A program made the position numbers and the translations under genes. Source: Congeria kusceri (Eukaryota; Mollusca; Bivalvia; Myida; Dreissenidae). From it: a DNA stretch of 64,000 nt. The DNA is taken from contig CM051026.1 in assembly GCA_027627225.1 (NCBI GenBank), forward strand, positions 4,444,415 to 4,508,414, written 5' to 3'. This document shows, in pieces, positions 23,685 through 34,317 of this stretch. The notes under the pieces were generated by a model. The model made no database searches, had not been told where the DNA came from, and saw only the letters and a list, made by a program, of their open reading frames with translations. Position 1 is the stretch's first letter, and each line of letters starts with the position of its first letter.

Positions 23685-24822
23685 CCCAGCCAGCACACTG
23701 ATATCGGATAGATATCGGTAGCCAAACGGTATATCGGCAAATCGGCCCGATGTCTATCCGATGTTAATCCGTTCGCCGCCCGATATACGTAATTAGCAAT
23801 AAAGTCATGTTATATGCAACAATTTTAATGAAATATTAAAAAAATAATAACATTCGTACCACAAAACATAAATCTGGTCAATAATAAATATGCAACTTGT
23901 GGTTAATTTTACCGATAGCGGGCCGACAGCGGCCCGATGTAGTCGTAAATGTTTTCGTTGAAGATCGATAAATTCGTTCGGTTCCAAGCCATGATTCTGG
24001 AAATTGTCATAACCTTCTGGCGGCAAAGTTGAAACAGGCGATTGCGAACAAAGAAATTGCGTATTGCGTTTTTTTCGGAGATCTTCCTTAAAGTTAAAGT
24101 TAGTATTTGTAAATTATAATATATAATCTACTTATTTTTTGTAACGCACATGTACATTTGTGCGTAAATAACTTGAAGGTACAGTAAGAATTTGGATATA
24201 CTTTGATAATATATATTCGCGAGGTATAAAAATGTTAAAATAACGCAGTTTAAAGAAATCCATTTTCCAAACATAGTTTTCTCTATTTTTAAGGGGAATA
24301 ACTGTATACTTATTAATGACAATGTTGGCATTATAAGAAATATATTTACCAACGAAACAAATGACAAATATGCTGTTTATGAATTGTTCACTTATTCAAC
24401 AAATTTTTTCAGTATACCACTACCTTCTTCAGACTTAAGAATTAAACATGTTAGAAAACTGAGTGGTTCTTTGTGTGAAGCACTATTAACTGATATTACT
24501 TGTAAATGTGTGCTTCTGCCATTAGATGATGGATTTGTTTGCATTCCCCTTATTCATGATTTGGTACCTAAGTAATACTGTTACCTAAGTAAGAGGAAAT
24601 GATATACATCATTTTCATGTATAATTATGTAGTCAAGTCGAGTTTCATCCATTAATGAAATTTTTATCACTTAGATTTCAAGTTTCATTATATCAGTCTG
24701 ATAACAATCTGCAAATATGTCGGACTCAATACACAAGAATTCAAACTGTACCTTCAAGTTGACATTTTCAAAAAGAAACAACGTTACTAAACTGCTATGT
24801 TTTGATTTTGTAATGCCAGATC

Positions 24823-27710
24823 ATGTCAAAATACCTGGTAGTTGAGTTTTCCTCGAATGAAGTTGCTGTTGTGTCGGAAAAATGGTTAATTGATGAGGCG
24901 GATGGAAGCAAGAAGGTGCTTTGGCCCCAAATAAAGTCATCCATAAGACTGCATATGGCTGTAAAACAACACCAAGAGCCAGAAGATACTTGGATTTCCT
25001 GTGGTATCCGCCGGGTGATGTATATTACAGGTAATCAAAGCCCTGACGTGCCAGATTATTTTTGTGATATGAATAATGCACAAAGAAATGGTGATGTTTG
25101 TGATTATTTACCAAATTGGAAATGGAAAATGTAGCGTGCCGTAACAAAAACATTCGTGATCTGTAGCACACTTAATTTCTGTGTTTTGACAGTTGAAGAT
25201 TTCAGTTATAAGGTATCATGCATATTTCTTAAATCAACTCAATATTGAGAAATTGTTTCCTTCTTTCATAATTAATTTAATGAATTTAAAGTACATGAAC
25301 GATTGAAAGACTTGATAGCCATTCATTGTTTAAGCATTAAAAACATGATCGTTAATGTGATAGCCATTCATTGTTTAAGCATTAAAAACATGATCGTTAA
25401 TGTGATAGCCATTCATTGTTTAAGCATTAAAAACATGATCGTTAATGTGATAGCTATTCATTGTTTAAGCATTAAAAACATGATTGTTAATGTTTATGCC
25501 TATGGAAAGAAAAGCTTTATGTTGTAGAACATAGTTCTATTTACTTATTATATATATATGCACTTTAAAACATCTTCAGATTCCTTTGAAAAAGCACAGC
25601 AGAAGGCTAAGGAGGCTGAAGACGGGTCAGATCTGCAAACAGATGCAGATGTATCAAGACAGCCTCCAGTTGCTCGAAAAAGAAAACACAGGTTATCTCA
25701 AATTTACTTTTTGTTTTTTACTTAATGTTTTTAACAGTCTCATAACGGCAAAAGCAAAACTAAATATGTGTTCACAATAGCAACAATTAAAACCCCCGTT
25801 GCAATCAAAATTCTTTTAAAAAATCATTCGAAAAATCCGTTCTTAAACAGAATTTATTATAATAATAAACGAAAAAACAACATTGAAACATGAGACAACA
25901 TAATGATAAGGTTTCTTCGATTTAAGGCCAAACCCACGCTTCCTTGATTCGAATTCTGAAACAGAAGATGAATCGCTTGAAACTTGTGTTGCCAAGAAGC
26001 GGTTGGTTACCACCGAAGACTCGGCTAGCTTGATGCCAACACCTCCCCCTAAAATCAACTTACCTGTCGGAACAGGATGTCATTCCCCCACGTTGTCGTC
26101 GCCCAGGCCCAGCAACAGACAGCTGGGTGCAGAATGCGGACCATCATCCCCAAGGCCCAGCAATAAACAGCTGGGTGCAGAATCCGGATTGTCGACACCA
26201 AGGCCCAGCAGTAAACAGCCGGGTGAAGATTCCGCACTATTGTTGCCCAGACCCAGCCTTCAACAGCCAACCCACATTTCCAGTGGTGAATCTTCAAGGT
26301 TGTCTTCTGACAGACCACAAATTATTGTTTCAGGTACTTACTATTCCTGAAGTATTTTCTTTGGTTGTTAACATGTTATTTGTGTTATGTAATTATTTTT
26401 GACATTTTGTCATTGCACCTTTACCTAAACTATGGGAAGTATTTTATTAACTACATTTTTATGTCTTTACGCAACATTTTTTGCATTTTTATTTAAAATC
26501 TGTGCTTCAATACATAAACATGTAGTAAGAAATAGTTTCTATAATTTTAAGATAAGAGGACTAATTATTTTTTATTATCCCTTAGGATAATTACACTGAG
26601 TAAAATTAATTTGTTAAATACATTTCAATTTAAGGTGTTCATTTCTCAAACAAATAAATTGTACTAATTTGCATTAACCATTACATCCTGATTAAAAAAG
26701 TAAGTTTTATGCAACACAGTGACAGTCATATCCTTAACCATTTTTAGGGAAGGATATTTCTATCCTGCGCTCCTTAGAGGAGATAAAACACGATCAGCGC
26801 GAGATCAAGACAATGTTGGCTACCTTGATTCAACGCATGAACGGACCTGTCGGAGGCCAGGAACTTCCTGAAGGAATCAACCTTCCGGTGAGGAATGTGG
26901 AGGATGTGCAGGAAGTCGAGCAGAGGCTTTGTGATAAAGCCACATTACGGATGTTGGTATGTACTGTCGGACTCGTGTTATGAAATTCTATGTAGAATTA
27001 CTGTGTATTATCTTCTAATTCGGCTGTCTTTAACTTATCAAAGCTTGTACCCTTAAATTTTGTTTTTAAAACTTTTGTATATTTGTTCCTCGCAGGTGGA
27101 CTATTTATCCAATGTTGGGGGGTCCTCCGTAAAACTCATGACCAAGCATCTAATGACGGGGGTCCTCGAAAACCAGTTGGCTAGAGACTTTAACTGGACG
27201 GGGCGCGGAAAGATGTCCTTTCAGTCGCTTAAGCTGTGTTTGGCTATTCTACGTAAGACACTTTTATAACATTATAGTACTATAGTCAGCAGTAATGCAA
27301 TACTTTATGCATATAATTTAACAAGAATGTGTTATTCTGATGACTATGAATTAAACTGCCATGATATTTGAGGTTTTAAAACCGTACATCAAAATTGAAT
27401 AGCACTGTGTATTTGAAAGTTTAACAATAATACTTGTCCATGAAAAAGTAAGCGAATATCCTGTTTTAATAAATTAAAAATCTTAATTAAGATATTTAAG
27501 CAAATGTATTTAATTGATCATTAATATACCTAAATTTGTACTTTTTCAGTAGCTGTCAAGCGAGTCTTTCCAAACACAACAAACAGCGAAACGGAGTATT
27601 TCATAAAAGAATGGCTCCGAAATGCCAGTGACCGTGAGGGTGGGCGCAAAAAGCGCAGCAAGCCATCAACAACGACATCGGCCATGGCTCACGAAGATTC
27701 TGATGAATAG
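24823..27710 (+). CDS. DUF4806 domain protein, six exons, 417 residues
   Basis: Exons 24823-25030, 25580-25691, 25927-26333, 26748-26956, 27096-27252 and 27550-27710 join with GT-AG introns and consistent phases into 1,254 nt ending in TAG. The N-terminus (residues 1-69) reads 'KYLVVEFSSNEVAVVSEKWL' and includes VLWP, a layout I associate with this family. Residues 100-108 are basic (RKRKHR, a possible nuclear signal). Residues 125-240 are Ser/Pro-rich with four imperfect 'SPRPSNKQLGAE' repeats. Residues 245-275 form a likely coiled coil. Residues about 287-395 fit DUF4806 ('LPVRNVEDVQEVEQRL', 'MTGVLENQLARDFNWTGRGK'). The function of this domain is unknown to me. The position between mirrored ends suggests a transposon-borne gene, perhaps a DNA-binding accessory protein or an unrecognised transposase. 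An acceptor-like 'tgccag' just before the ATG hints at a further 5' exon. The frame is intact. Confidence 0.82.
25310..25491 (+). repeat. 45-bp tandem repeat, four copies, in intron 1 of the DUF4806 gene
   Basis: The unit gatagccattcattgtttaa...catgatcgttaatgt is repeated four times with one or two changes. The 45-bp period keeps a frame open, but the segment lies between exons 1 and 2 of the DUF4806 gene and is treated as intronic. Confidence 0.85.
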
Positions 27711-27799
27711 TTAACTTTATATGTGTCCGTTAATTGTTACTTTACAATTTAAATCTTAACTTATAAAACTTATGATTTTTATTGTGTAAACCATAATTA

Positions 27800-28083
27800 G
27801 ACTCCCTAGTGCCATTTGGATTAAAAGGTGATCGCCGTGACCACTCGGCCATCCGGACTGTTATAAGGAGTCTGCTTTTTATACTTTATATAAGTGATCT
27901 ACGTGTTGTTACAAAATTTAACGGAATTAACAGAAACAATCCAAATTATTCAATTTTATCAATTTCAAATGATCACAATTCATAAACGAAACTGTATTTT
28001 CATAATGAGTCTATGCCATTAGTGTCATTTCGCTCCCTGATGTGTTCCTTAAAATTATATTTTGAATCTGTGAACAAGTCTCT
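27800..28083 (-). mobile_element. TTAA tRNA-bearing element, copy C (truncated)
   Basis: On the minus strand this reads from an end agagacttgttcacagatt, bordered by TTAA at 28084-28087, through 'gtttcgtttatgaa' and 'gattgtttctgttaa...caacacgtag' to a tRNA-like part ('ccggatggccgagtggtc', 'caccttttaatcc'). This order matches copies A (12356) and B (62336). The 3' half after the tRNA-like anticodon region is missing. It lies inside the 5.2 kb unit just downstream of the DUF4806 stop codon. Confidence 0.55.
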
Positions 28084-28093
28084 TTAAGACTGT

Positions 28094-28515
28094 GTATTGT
28101 TCCAAATAGGTAGTCGAAAATAGGGTGTGAATATAATTAGATTGTAGATAAAAAGTTCATTGTAATAAAAATATATAATTATGTAATTGAATTTCTATTA
28201 ATTGCCCTTAATTTTTGTTTCATGCATGTTGTGTGTTATTCTTAGACGCCTTTATCCATCAATACGTTTATTGTTTCATTTTGAATAGTCTAAAATAAGG
28301 CGTTAAGATCACACTTTGACACATGTATACCCTTCTATAATAAAAACGATTGCGTTTTTTTTTTTTCATTTTTGTATTTTATCGTGTTGTTGCCTCAAGA
28401 CTGGCTATTGTTCCAAATAGGTAGTCGAAAATAGGGCGTGATTTATGGTGAATATACTTATATGGTAGATAAAAACTTTCATTGTAATAAAAATATAGAA
28501 TCATGTAATTGAATT
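28094..28515 (+). repeat. Duplicated block of about 110 bp (28094-28200 and 28408-28515)
   Basis: Both copies contain 'ttgttccaaataggtagtcg', then 'aaaatagg', then 'gtagataaaaa', 'ttcattgtaataaaaatata' and '.atgtaattgaatt'. They are about 315 bp apart in direct orientation near the right end of the 5.2 kb unit. Non-coding. Confidence 0.75.
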
Positions 28516-28954
28516 ACTATTTATATTATTGTCCTTCTTAATGCCTGTTTTTAAAAACGAAACTGTTGGAATAATTAATGTTTATTATGATTATTAAAAG
28601 TATAAGTTTAATATCTTCCTTTATGGAATAAAAATAAATATTTGGAAATATAATGTGTTTTTTTTAAATTTATTATTGATTTATTTAGGCGATGCGAAAA
28701 TAACGGCATCACATATAACCGATAACGGGCCGACGGCGGCCCGATAAATAATCTCGCCGATATCGGGCCGAGCAAATGCCGATGGGCAAAACGATAACGG
28801 CCCGACATCGTTGCCGATATCGGGCCGATATAAGAACGAGATCGGGCCGACGGCGGCCCGATATATGTTTGCTAGCTGGGAACTTAGCAACCGTCAGTGC
28901 ATTGTTGTTTCCACTGTTGTTTGTTTTGCGGTTCAAGGACAATCGTGCGTGTTT

Positions 28955-29560
28955 GCCTGTGAAAGTGTGCGCGTGAACGTGTGTGCATGTGTGCCTGTGA
29001 AAGTGTGAGCGTGTTCACCTGAACGTGTGCGTATTCGCCTGTGAACGGTAGTAAGTGTGTGCGTGTTCGTCTGTGAACGTGTGTGTGTGTTCGCCCGTGA
29101 AGGTGTGCGTGTTCGTCTTTTAACGTGTCCCGCTTTTAACGTGTTCGCCTTATATCATATACGTGTTCCTCCTTTAAAGTGTAAGTGTTCGTCGTTTAAC
29201 TTGTACGTTTTCGCCTGTGAACGTGTGCGTTTTCGTATTTTAACGTGCGCGTTTTCGTCTTTTCACATGTTAGTTTTTGTCTGTTAACGTGTGTGTGTTT
29301 GTCTTTTATCGTGCGCATGTTCGTATTTTAACGTGTGCTTGTTCGTCTTTTAACGTGTGCTTATTCGTCTTTTAACGTGTGCGTGTCGTCTTTTAACGTG
29401 TGCGTGTTTGTCTATTAACGTGTTCGTCTTTAAACGTGTGCGTGTTAGTTTTTTAACGTGTTCGCCTATGAACGTGTACGTGTTGCGTGCACGTGGTCGA
29501 CTATGAACGTTTGCCTGACGGTCTCTGTGCCTGTGTGTGTTAACCAATACATGTTCGTGT
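28955..29560 (+). repeat. Minisatellite of about 22-24 bp (aacgtgtgcgtgttcgtctttt type)
   Basis: Imperfect repeats of aacgtgtgcgtgttcgtctttt and tgttcgcctgtgaacgtgtg run for about 600 bp, starting some 75 bp after the right end of the 5.2 kb unit. The phrases 'tgttcgcc..tgaacgtg' are shared with the array at 50790-51075 and resemble the array at 46590-47560. Confidence 0.8.
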
Positions 29561-30690
29561 GTCCACTGACTTTTGAATAATAATTTAATACAATGTTGTG
29601 TAGTCTATATATTTATACACATATATAGATTAGGCACAGCGGATTCATTTCTGCGATTTAGTTTATTTTCATGTTAAAAAGCAACACCATATCATGTGAT
29701 TTTTTCCCTCAGTATACTGTTTATCAATATATTATTAACGCACAACATCGTTGGTCAGCACCAATTGCGACTATTTTATGCCATGCTTTTCAACTATTGC
29801 TTATGAAGTTAACTTGGAAGGCTTATTATTAAATGATGAAAATGTAATATTTCTTTTCACCATGAGAGATAACTAGTAAAACGCACTAGGCAGAATTACA
29901 TCGGGATTTATTCCCCTTATATTAGAAATCCTTTTTTGCATATGTTTGCTGCTTAGTGTAACCGCAGTATATATTTGTACATTAAGTACTAGTTAATTTT
30001 TATTTCTGTAGTATAATTATTTGTAAGGATATAACAATAATATTAACCATGTATACAATTATGTCGTCGCCTGAAAGGTTCGTAGGCGGTCATTGACTAG
30101 TTTTGTTGGGTTTATCGTGCTGCTGAAAGTGTAAGGTGATTTGGTGTAACCTAAATTACCCTAAACCGCCGCAAAGTGAGTGTGCTCCCAGTTGCATAGG
30201 AGAGTGATAGGAAATTTATAGAAAATATCAACAACTTCATATTCATTATAACAAACGATGGCCCAATGATGTAACAAATTCACTTTTTTGAAATTTTGAA
30301 CACTTCCTTTCCATGCAAGAAGAATATGATTTGGGTACATATCAAAAACTGTACTCAATCACAAATTTCACAGAAAATGCGAAGAATGATATTGCGATGT
30401 GTGAAGAATTAGACCCTATTTTTCACACGTGTGAAAAAAGAGGTCATAGTTTTCACACGTGTGAAAAATTGTTTTGTGAAAAATATGGTCGTACAAAGGT
30501 ACAAGTGTGTTATTTACGGATAAATTAACTTAAAAATAGTATGTCGTATTAAATAAACGAGTTTGTTTAACATCAATGTACGAAAATCTGTGTAAATGCA
30601 AAAAAAAAGAGAATATAACATGATACAGCAATAGATCTATATGAGCGATCAATCATGATTCAATCATGAGCAATCAATCATGATACGTGT
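29561..30690. other. 1.1 kb with no supported gene
   Basis: AT-rich. Two copies of the palindrome ttttcacacgtgtgaaaa occur at about 30420 and 30452. A minus-strand frame at 30161-30358 reads 'YPNHILLAWKGSVQNF...' and looks mildly protein-like, but has no splice or start support. Confidence 0.4.
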
Positions 30691-30693
30691 CTG

Positions 30694-30866
30694 GGCCCGT
30701 ATTCATCACACTGCTTAGCACACACGCACTCTTTCATCCATCGAGTTCCAGTTAGAAACATTTCAAATGAACGATTTCATATTCACATAAAACGCTATAT
30801 CTGAACGTTTCACTTACGTATATCTTAAGTTAAGATTGTTCACAGGAGCTTTGTGAATACCACCCC
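30694..30866. mobile_element. Short inverted-repeat element (GGGCCCGTATTCA family)
   Basis: Starts gggcccgtattcatcaca and ends ctttgtgaataccaccccgg, which are approximate inverted complements. 'cttacgtatatcttaagtta' lies inside. The same start is seen at 48007 (gggcccgtattcaccaac) and a related one at 54476 (gggcccatatttataac). Non-coding MITE-like. Confidence 0.5.
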
Positions 30867-30889
30867 GGCTAATCGATGATCACATTATT

Positions 30890-31110
30890 TGTAAACCACG
30901 CGTGTCACGGTTTCCTCGTGCACATCATTATTTATCTATCGATGCTGGAAACTGCCACTGTACATTGTGCATGAAGAAATCGTCCATTTCATGGCGCTCA
31001 CTGACGTAAATAAGCACTGTGACCCGTTCTATAAATAGATGTCGCGTCACATGTCGCGTCACACACACAGACCCAAAGGCACGTAAATGATCATTTTGCC
31101 AGAATCGAGT
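30890..31110 (+). repeat. Interspersed block shared with 49615-49830
   Basis: Shares 'gtaaaccacgcgt.tcacgg', 'tttcctcgtgca', 'gttctataa.tagatgtcgcg' and 'attttgccagaatcgagta' with 49615-49830. A shorter piece (cacgcgtttcacgatttcct) lies at 54748. It directly precedes the minisatellite at 31160. Confidence 0.65.
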
Positions 31111-31159
31111 ACGAGGCCGCTTTTCCGTATGTCCGCATCCGCCAGCGTATCCGTATCCA

Positions 31160-31400
31160 CATTATTATTACGCGCGTCGTTGTGACGCGTGGTTGTGTTA
31201 CGTGCGTTGTAGTTACGCGTGGTTGTGTTACGTGCGTCGTTGTGACGCGTAATTGTGGTACGTGCGTCGTTGTGACGCGTGGTTGTACTACGTCGATATG
31301 ACGCGTGGTTGTGTTGCGTGTATGTGACACGTGGTTGTGTTGCGGGTGTGTGACACGTGGTTGTGTTGCGTGGATGTGACACGTGGTTGTGTTGCTTGGA
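31160..31400. repeat. 30-bp then 26-bp minisatellite (gttgtgttacgtgcgtcgtt type)
   Basis: The first units are about 30 bp (gttgtgttacgtgcgtcgtt + gtgacgcgtg); later ones are about 26 bp (gttgtgttgcgtggatgtga + cacgtg). The GTTGTGTTACGTcgTtgTGa vocabulary recurs in the arrays at 56140-59010 and 61588-61900. The Thr/Arg/His-rich minus-strand frames here are by-products. Confidence 0.8.
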
Positions 31401-32393
31401 TCTGTGGTGTTGTTTACCGGTATATTAATGTATAGGATTTGCCACGTACATAGAATGCACGAGTTTTTACAGGAAATCAATCGTTAAAGTACAGTACACT
31501 AGTTTCGTGTACGCCTTGTGTCTAGTAAATACACATGGTGTAGGTATGAATTATAGTATTTCGGACAGTGTATCCGTGTTGGGTAATTCTGACTGTAAAA
31601 TATAGCCATTTCATATAAGAACGGTGCTTGTAAAAACGCATAGTGGAATTAACTTTTGTAAACTCGTGCACAAATGTTTTCGTCTAATGGCACTAATGGC
31701 GATATTTGAATATTTCTTTATTTTTTGCCATCATTATTTGTGAACATTTTGTGGATTGTGAAATAAACAGCAGATAAGAACGTGGACTGTGCAACAAAGC
31801 GGCGCTGTTGTCTGGAAGTAGAAGTAAGCAAAGATACGCTACGCTTTAGTTTTATATGAAAAAGGGTTCAATTCAACATGGACATGTTTGTCAGCGTGCT
31901 AATTTCCATTTGCTCGTAGTAAACAGTATCTATGATATTATAGTGCTTAGAAAACGTTATTAGTTATTAAAATATTTCACAAACGTATAATTCTTAATGA
32001 CTTTACAATGTTGTTGTAGTTGTTGTTGTTGTTGTTTTCGAAAAAAATATTTGCACATATATAAAAACTTTTTTTTTTACTTAAATGATAATTCAGTGGT
32101 CTATGTTGCAATATTCTATGTTGAATAGGACAAAGTATTGAATGTCCTGTTTATTTCGATATGCATATAATTCTTTTATACAAAAATACATTTATAAATA
32201 GATTACGTTTTAACCCAACGTGTCTTAATTAAATATGTTTATTTTTTGGAGAGAAAGTTGACACATTTTATGTATAGTTAAGTTGTTATCAAGGCTTTTC
32301 TCTGAACCGAAATATAATGACAGCTGAAAAAAGGCTGTCAAAACATTCTTCATATAGTTTCAGGATTTGGCAGCTGGATTTAAGAAATTATTT
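31401..32393. other. 1 kb with no supported gene
   Basis: AT-rich. It contains a (gtt)n microsatellite at about 32010-32036. No gene or element boundary was recognised. Confidence 0.45.
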
Positions 32394-32790
32394 TCGACTT
32401 CTCGTTGTTTGTCAGCTAATAAACAACGGTTTGGAGTTCTGATGCGCAGTAATTAAATCGCGAGGGCTTTAGCCGGAGTAGCCTTAGTAGACGCGCATCA
32501 GAACGACTAACAGGTGTTTATTTACAGAGAAACAACGATAATGCGAAAACTTACTTTGATTCTAACGTGATCTGACATTAAATTCTGCAATTACAATTCG
32601 AACTATATTTTACAGTTTCGGAAGTATATCGCGTTGTTAAATGGTGAATTAACCACGGACATGTTTGTTCTTTGTCTATAGAAAACTCTGTGTGTCAAGA
32701 TAGAATTAAGAAATTATTTTCATTTTATCGTTGTTTATCGGCAAATAAACAACGATATGGAGTTCTGATGCGTGGGAATTAAACAACGAG
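32394..32790. repeat. ACAACGATAA family, one full copy plus the start of a second
   Basis: From 'attttcgacttctcgttgtt' through 'gaaacaacgataatgcgaaa', 'tattttacagtttcggaagt' and 'ttgttctttgtctatagaaaa' to about 32705. A second start follows ('ttttatcgttgtttatcggc', 'agttctgatgcgtgggaatt'). This adjacent arrangement suggests the family can tandemise or was inserted twice. Confidence 0.55.
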
Positions 32791-32799
32791 GGTCTTGTC

Positions 32800-33240
32800 G
32801 CATTGATCGACGACGCCTTCCCAAATTCATCCCGGACATGCTTGATTGTATTTATGTTTGGATTTCCCGCCCAGAACTTCGTACAAATGACATCCAGTAA
32901 ACTGTTCTCCTTGACCCCGGTACACGCGCGCTCTGTCGTCATTTCCGATTACAGCGAAGCTGAAATGTTCTATGAAGACAACTATAGCCTAGTCGCCCCT
33001 TGAACGTCGAGCATGTTGTCTGCCCCAGATCCACGGTGCCGTAAACCAAATTTCGAAGACTTCTACGTCACAGGCCATATTCGCGTATATATCTGTCCAG
33101 TAACCGTCTGTCGCTGATGCGTCACTGGCGCGTGTCGATTGTGCTATTCCCCGCTTCTTGTGCATTTTGTTTGCGGAGCTCGGTTACATTTAAGTCTGTG
33201 GCGGTCTCATACACTACCGGTAGCGGGGAATTTATAACGG
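32800..33240 (-). pseudogene. Possible coding relic, minus strand
   Basis: On the minus strand, 32800-32942 reads 'VKENSLLDVICTKFWAGNPN' followed by INTIKHVRDEFGKASS. Farther upstream, near 33120-33195, 'TDLNVTELRKQNAQEAGNST' is readable before a stop. The GC content is above the local background. The second phrase faintly resembles a SAP-type DNA-binding helix pair, but that is a guess. Frames do not join, so at best this is a broken gene or element remnant. Confidence 0.25.
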
Positions 33241-33296
33241 ATCAATGCTGTCGCCATCGGCTGTCGATAAAATGCTCGTGCTTCCTTCGATTGTCG

Positions 33297-34010
33297 AGGT
33301 GTGTGAGTCTCAAAATGACATCGAAAATCGAAGATCAAAATTCGAAAATAAAGCTGGTGCGAATTTCGAGCCAGCTCTGAGATCGACATTCAAACATTAA
33401 ACGCGAATATCGAGCTGGTGAGAATATCGAGCCAGCTCTGAGATCGACATTCAAACATAAAACGCAAATATCGAGCTGGTGCGAATATCGAGCCAGCCCT
33501 GAGATCGACATTCAAACATAAAACGCAAATATCGAGCTGGTGCCAATATCGAGCCAGCTCTGAGATCGACATTCAAACATTAAACGCGAATATCGAGCTG
33601 GTGCCAATTTCGAGCCAGCTCTGAGATCGACATTCAAACATTAAACGCAAATATCGAGCTGGTGCGAATATCGAGCCAGCCCTGAGATCGACATTCAAAC
33701 ATTAAACGCGAATGTCGAGCTGGTGCGAATATCGAGCCAGCTCTGAGATCTCATTCAAACATGAACCGCGAATATCGAGCTATGTTGAATATCGAATCAG
33801 CTGTGAGATCAACATAATTACATTCAAACATGAAACGCGAATATCAAGCTGGTGCGAATATCGAGCCAGCTCTGAGATCGACATTCAAACATGAAGCACG
33901 AATAACGAGCTTGGTTGAATATCGAGCCAGCTCTTTTGATCGGCATTCAGATATGTACCGCGAATATCGAGCTTGTGCGAATATCGAGCCAGCTCAGACA
34001 TCGACATTAA
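33297..34010 (+). repeat. Left terminal inverted repeat: 61-bp tandem array
   Basis: Unit starts (gatcgaca) at 33381, 33442, 33503, 33564, 33625 and 33686 give an exact 61-bp period; the inner units vary. Each unit holds an internal inverted repeat gagctgg...ccagctc separated by about 12-13 bases, so every unit can fold as a hairpin. A terminal piece (aggtgtgtga...atcgaaaatcgaagatc) precedes the array. Confidence 0.85.
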
Positions 34011-34317
34011 ATAGTCCAGTAAATATAAATATTTAGGTAAAACAAATTCCTTCACAATAAATTTTGATGTTTATCAGTAGTGTATAATATAAAGATATTG
34101 TAAAAAAAAGTCCTCAGAAATATTTCCTGTTTTAATGTAAATAATAGCTTTTAAAAGTTTTATACTTTTTGTTTTATTTTCTGCCTTTAACTGTCCACCA
34201 TACATTATATTTTTCGCTCCATGATGTCATTTCCGGTCACGATGTTTACATGTATGGCATTATTTTTTGTGTCAAGAAACAGGAACTATCGGTTAATCTC
34301 GTGATATACTCAGCAAT

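Larger units (their letters stand above)
23685..28880 (+). mobile_element. 5.2 kb putative DNA transposon enclosing a DUF4806 gene
   Basis: The left end CCCAGCcAGCACACTGATATCGG and the reverse complement of the right end (CCCAGCtAGCAAACATATATCGG) agree at most positions. Just inside both ends lie GC-rich subterminal repeats of the type atcgggccgatatcgg and gggccgacagcggcccgat (23700-23785, 23909-23940; 28718-28865), which stand out from the AT-rich surroundings. The six-exon gene at 24823-27710 lies entirely between them. No convincing target duplication is visible (at most AA). I cannot assign a superfamily. That this is one element is inferred from the mirrored ends. Confidence 0.6.

Noticed and set aside
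23805..24026. Minus-strand frame (MPPEGYDNFQ...) as a second gene of the 5.2 kb unit
   Set aside because: It reads into the subterminal repeat and an AT-rich tail, and no partner exon or domain is visible.
25303..25527. 74-codon repeat frame as a separate small gene
   Set aside because: A 45-bp repeat in intron 1 of the DUF4806 gene; flanking exons splice over it in frame.
31059..31480. Thr/His/Arg-rich minus-strand frames
   Set aside because: By-products of the 30/26-bp minisatellite.
33330..34010. Possible CRISPR-like array of regularly spaced repeats
   Set aside because: Units are contiguous 61-bp tandem repeats without unique spacers, mirrored at 43870-44642, in a eukaryotic genome.
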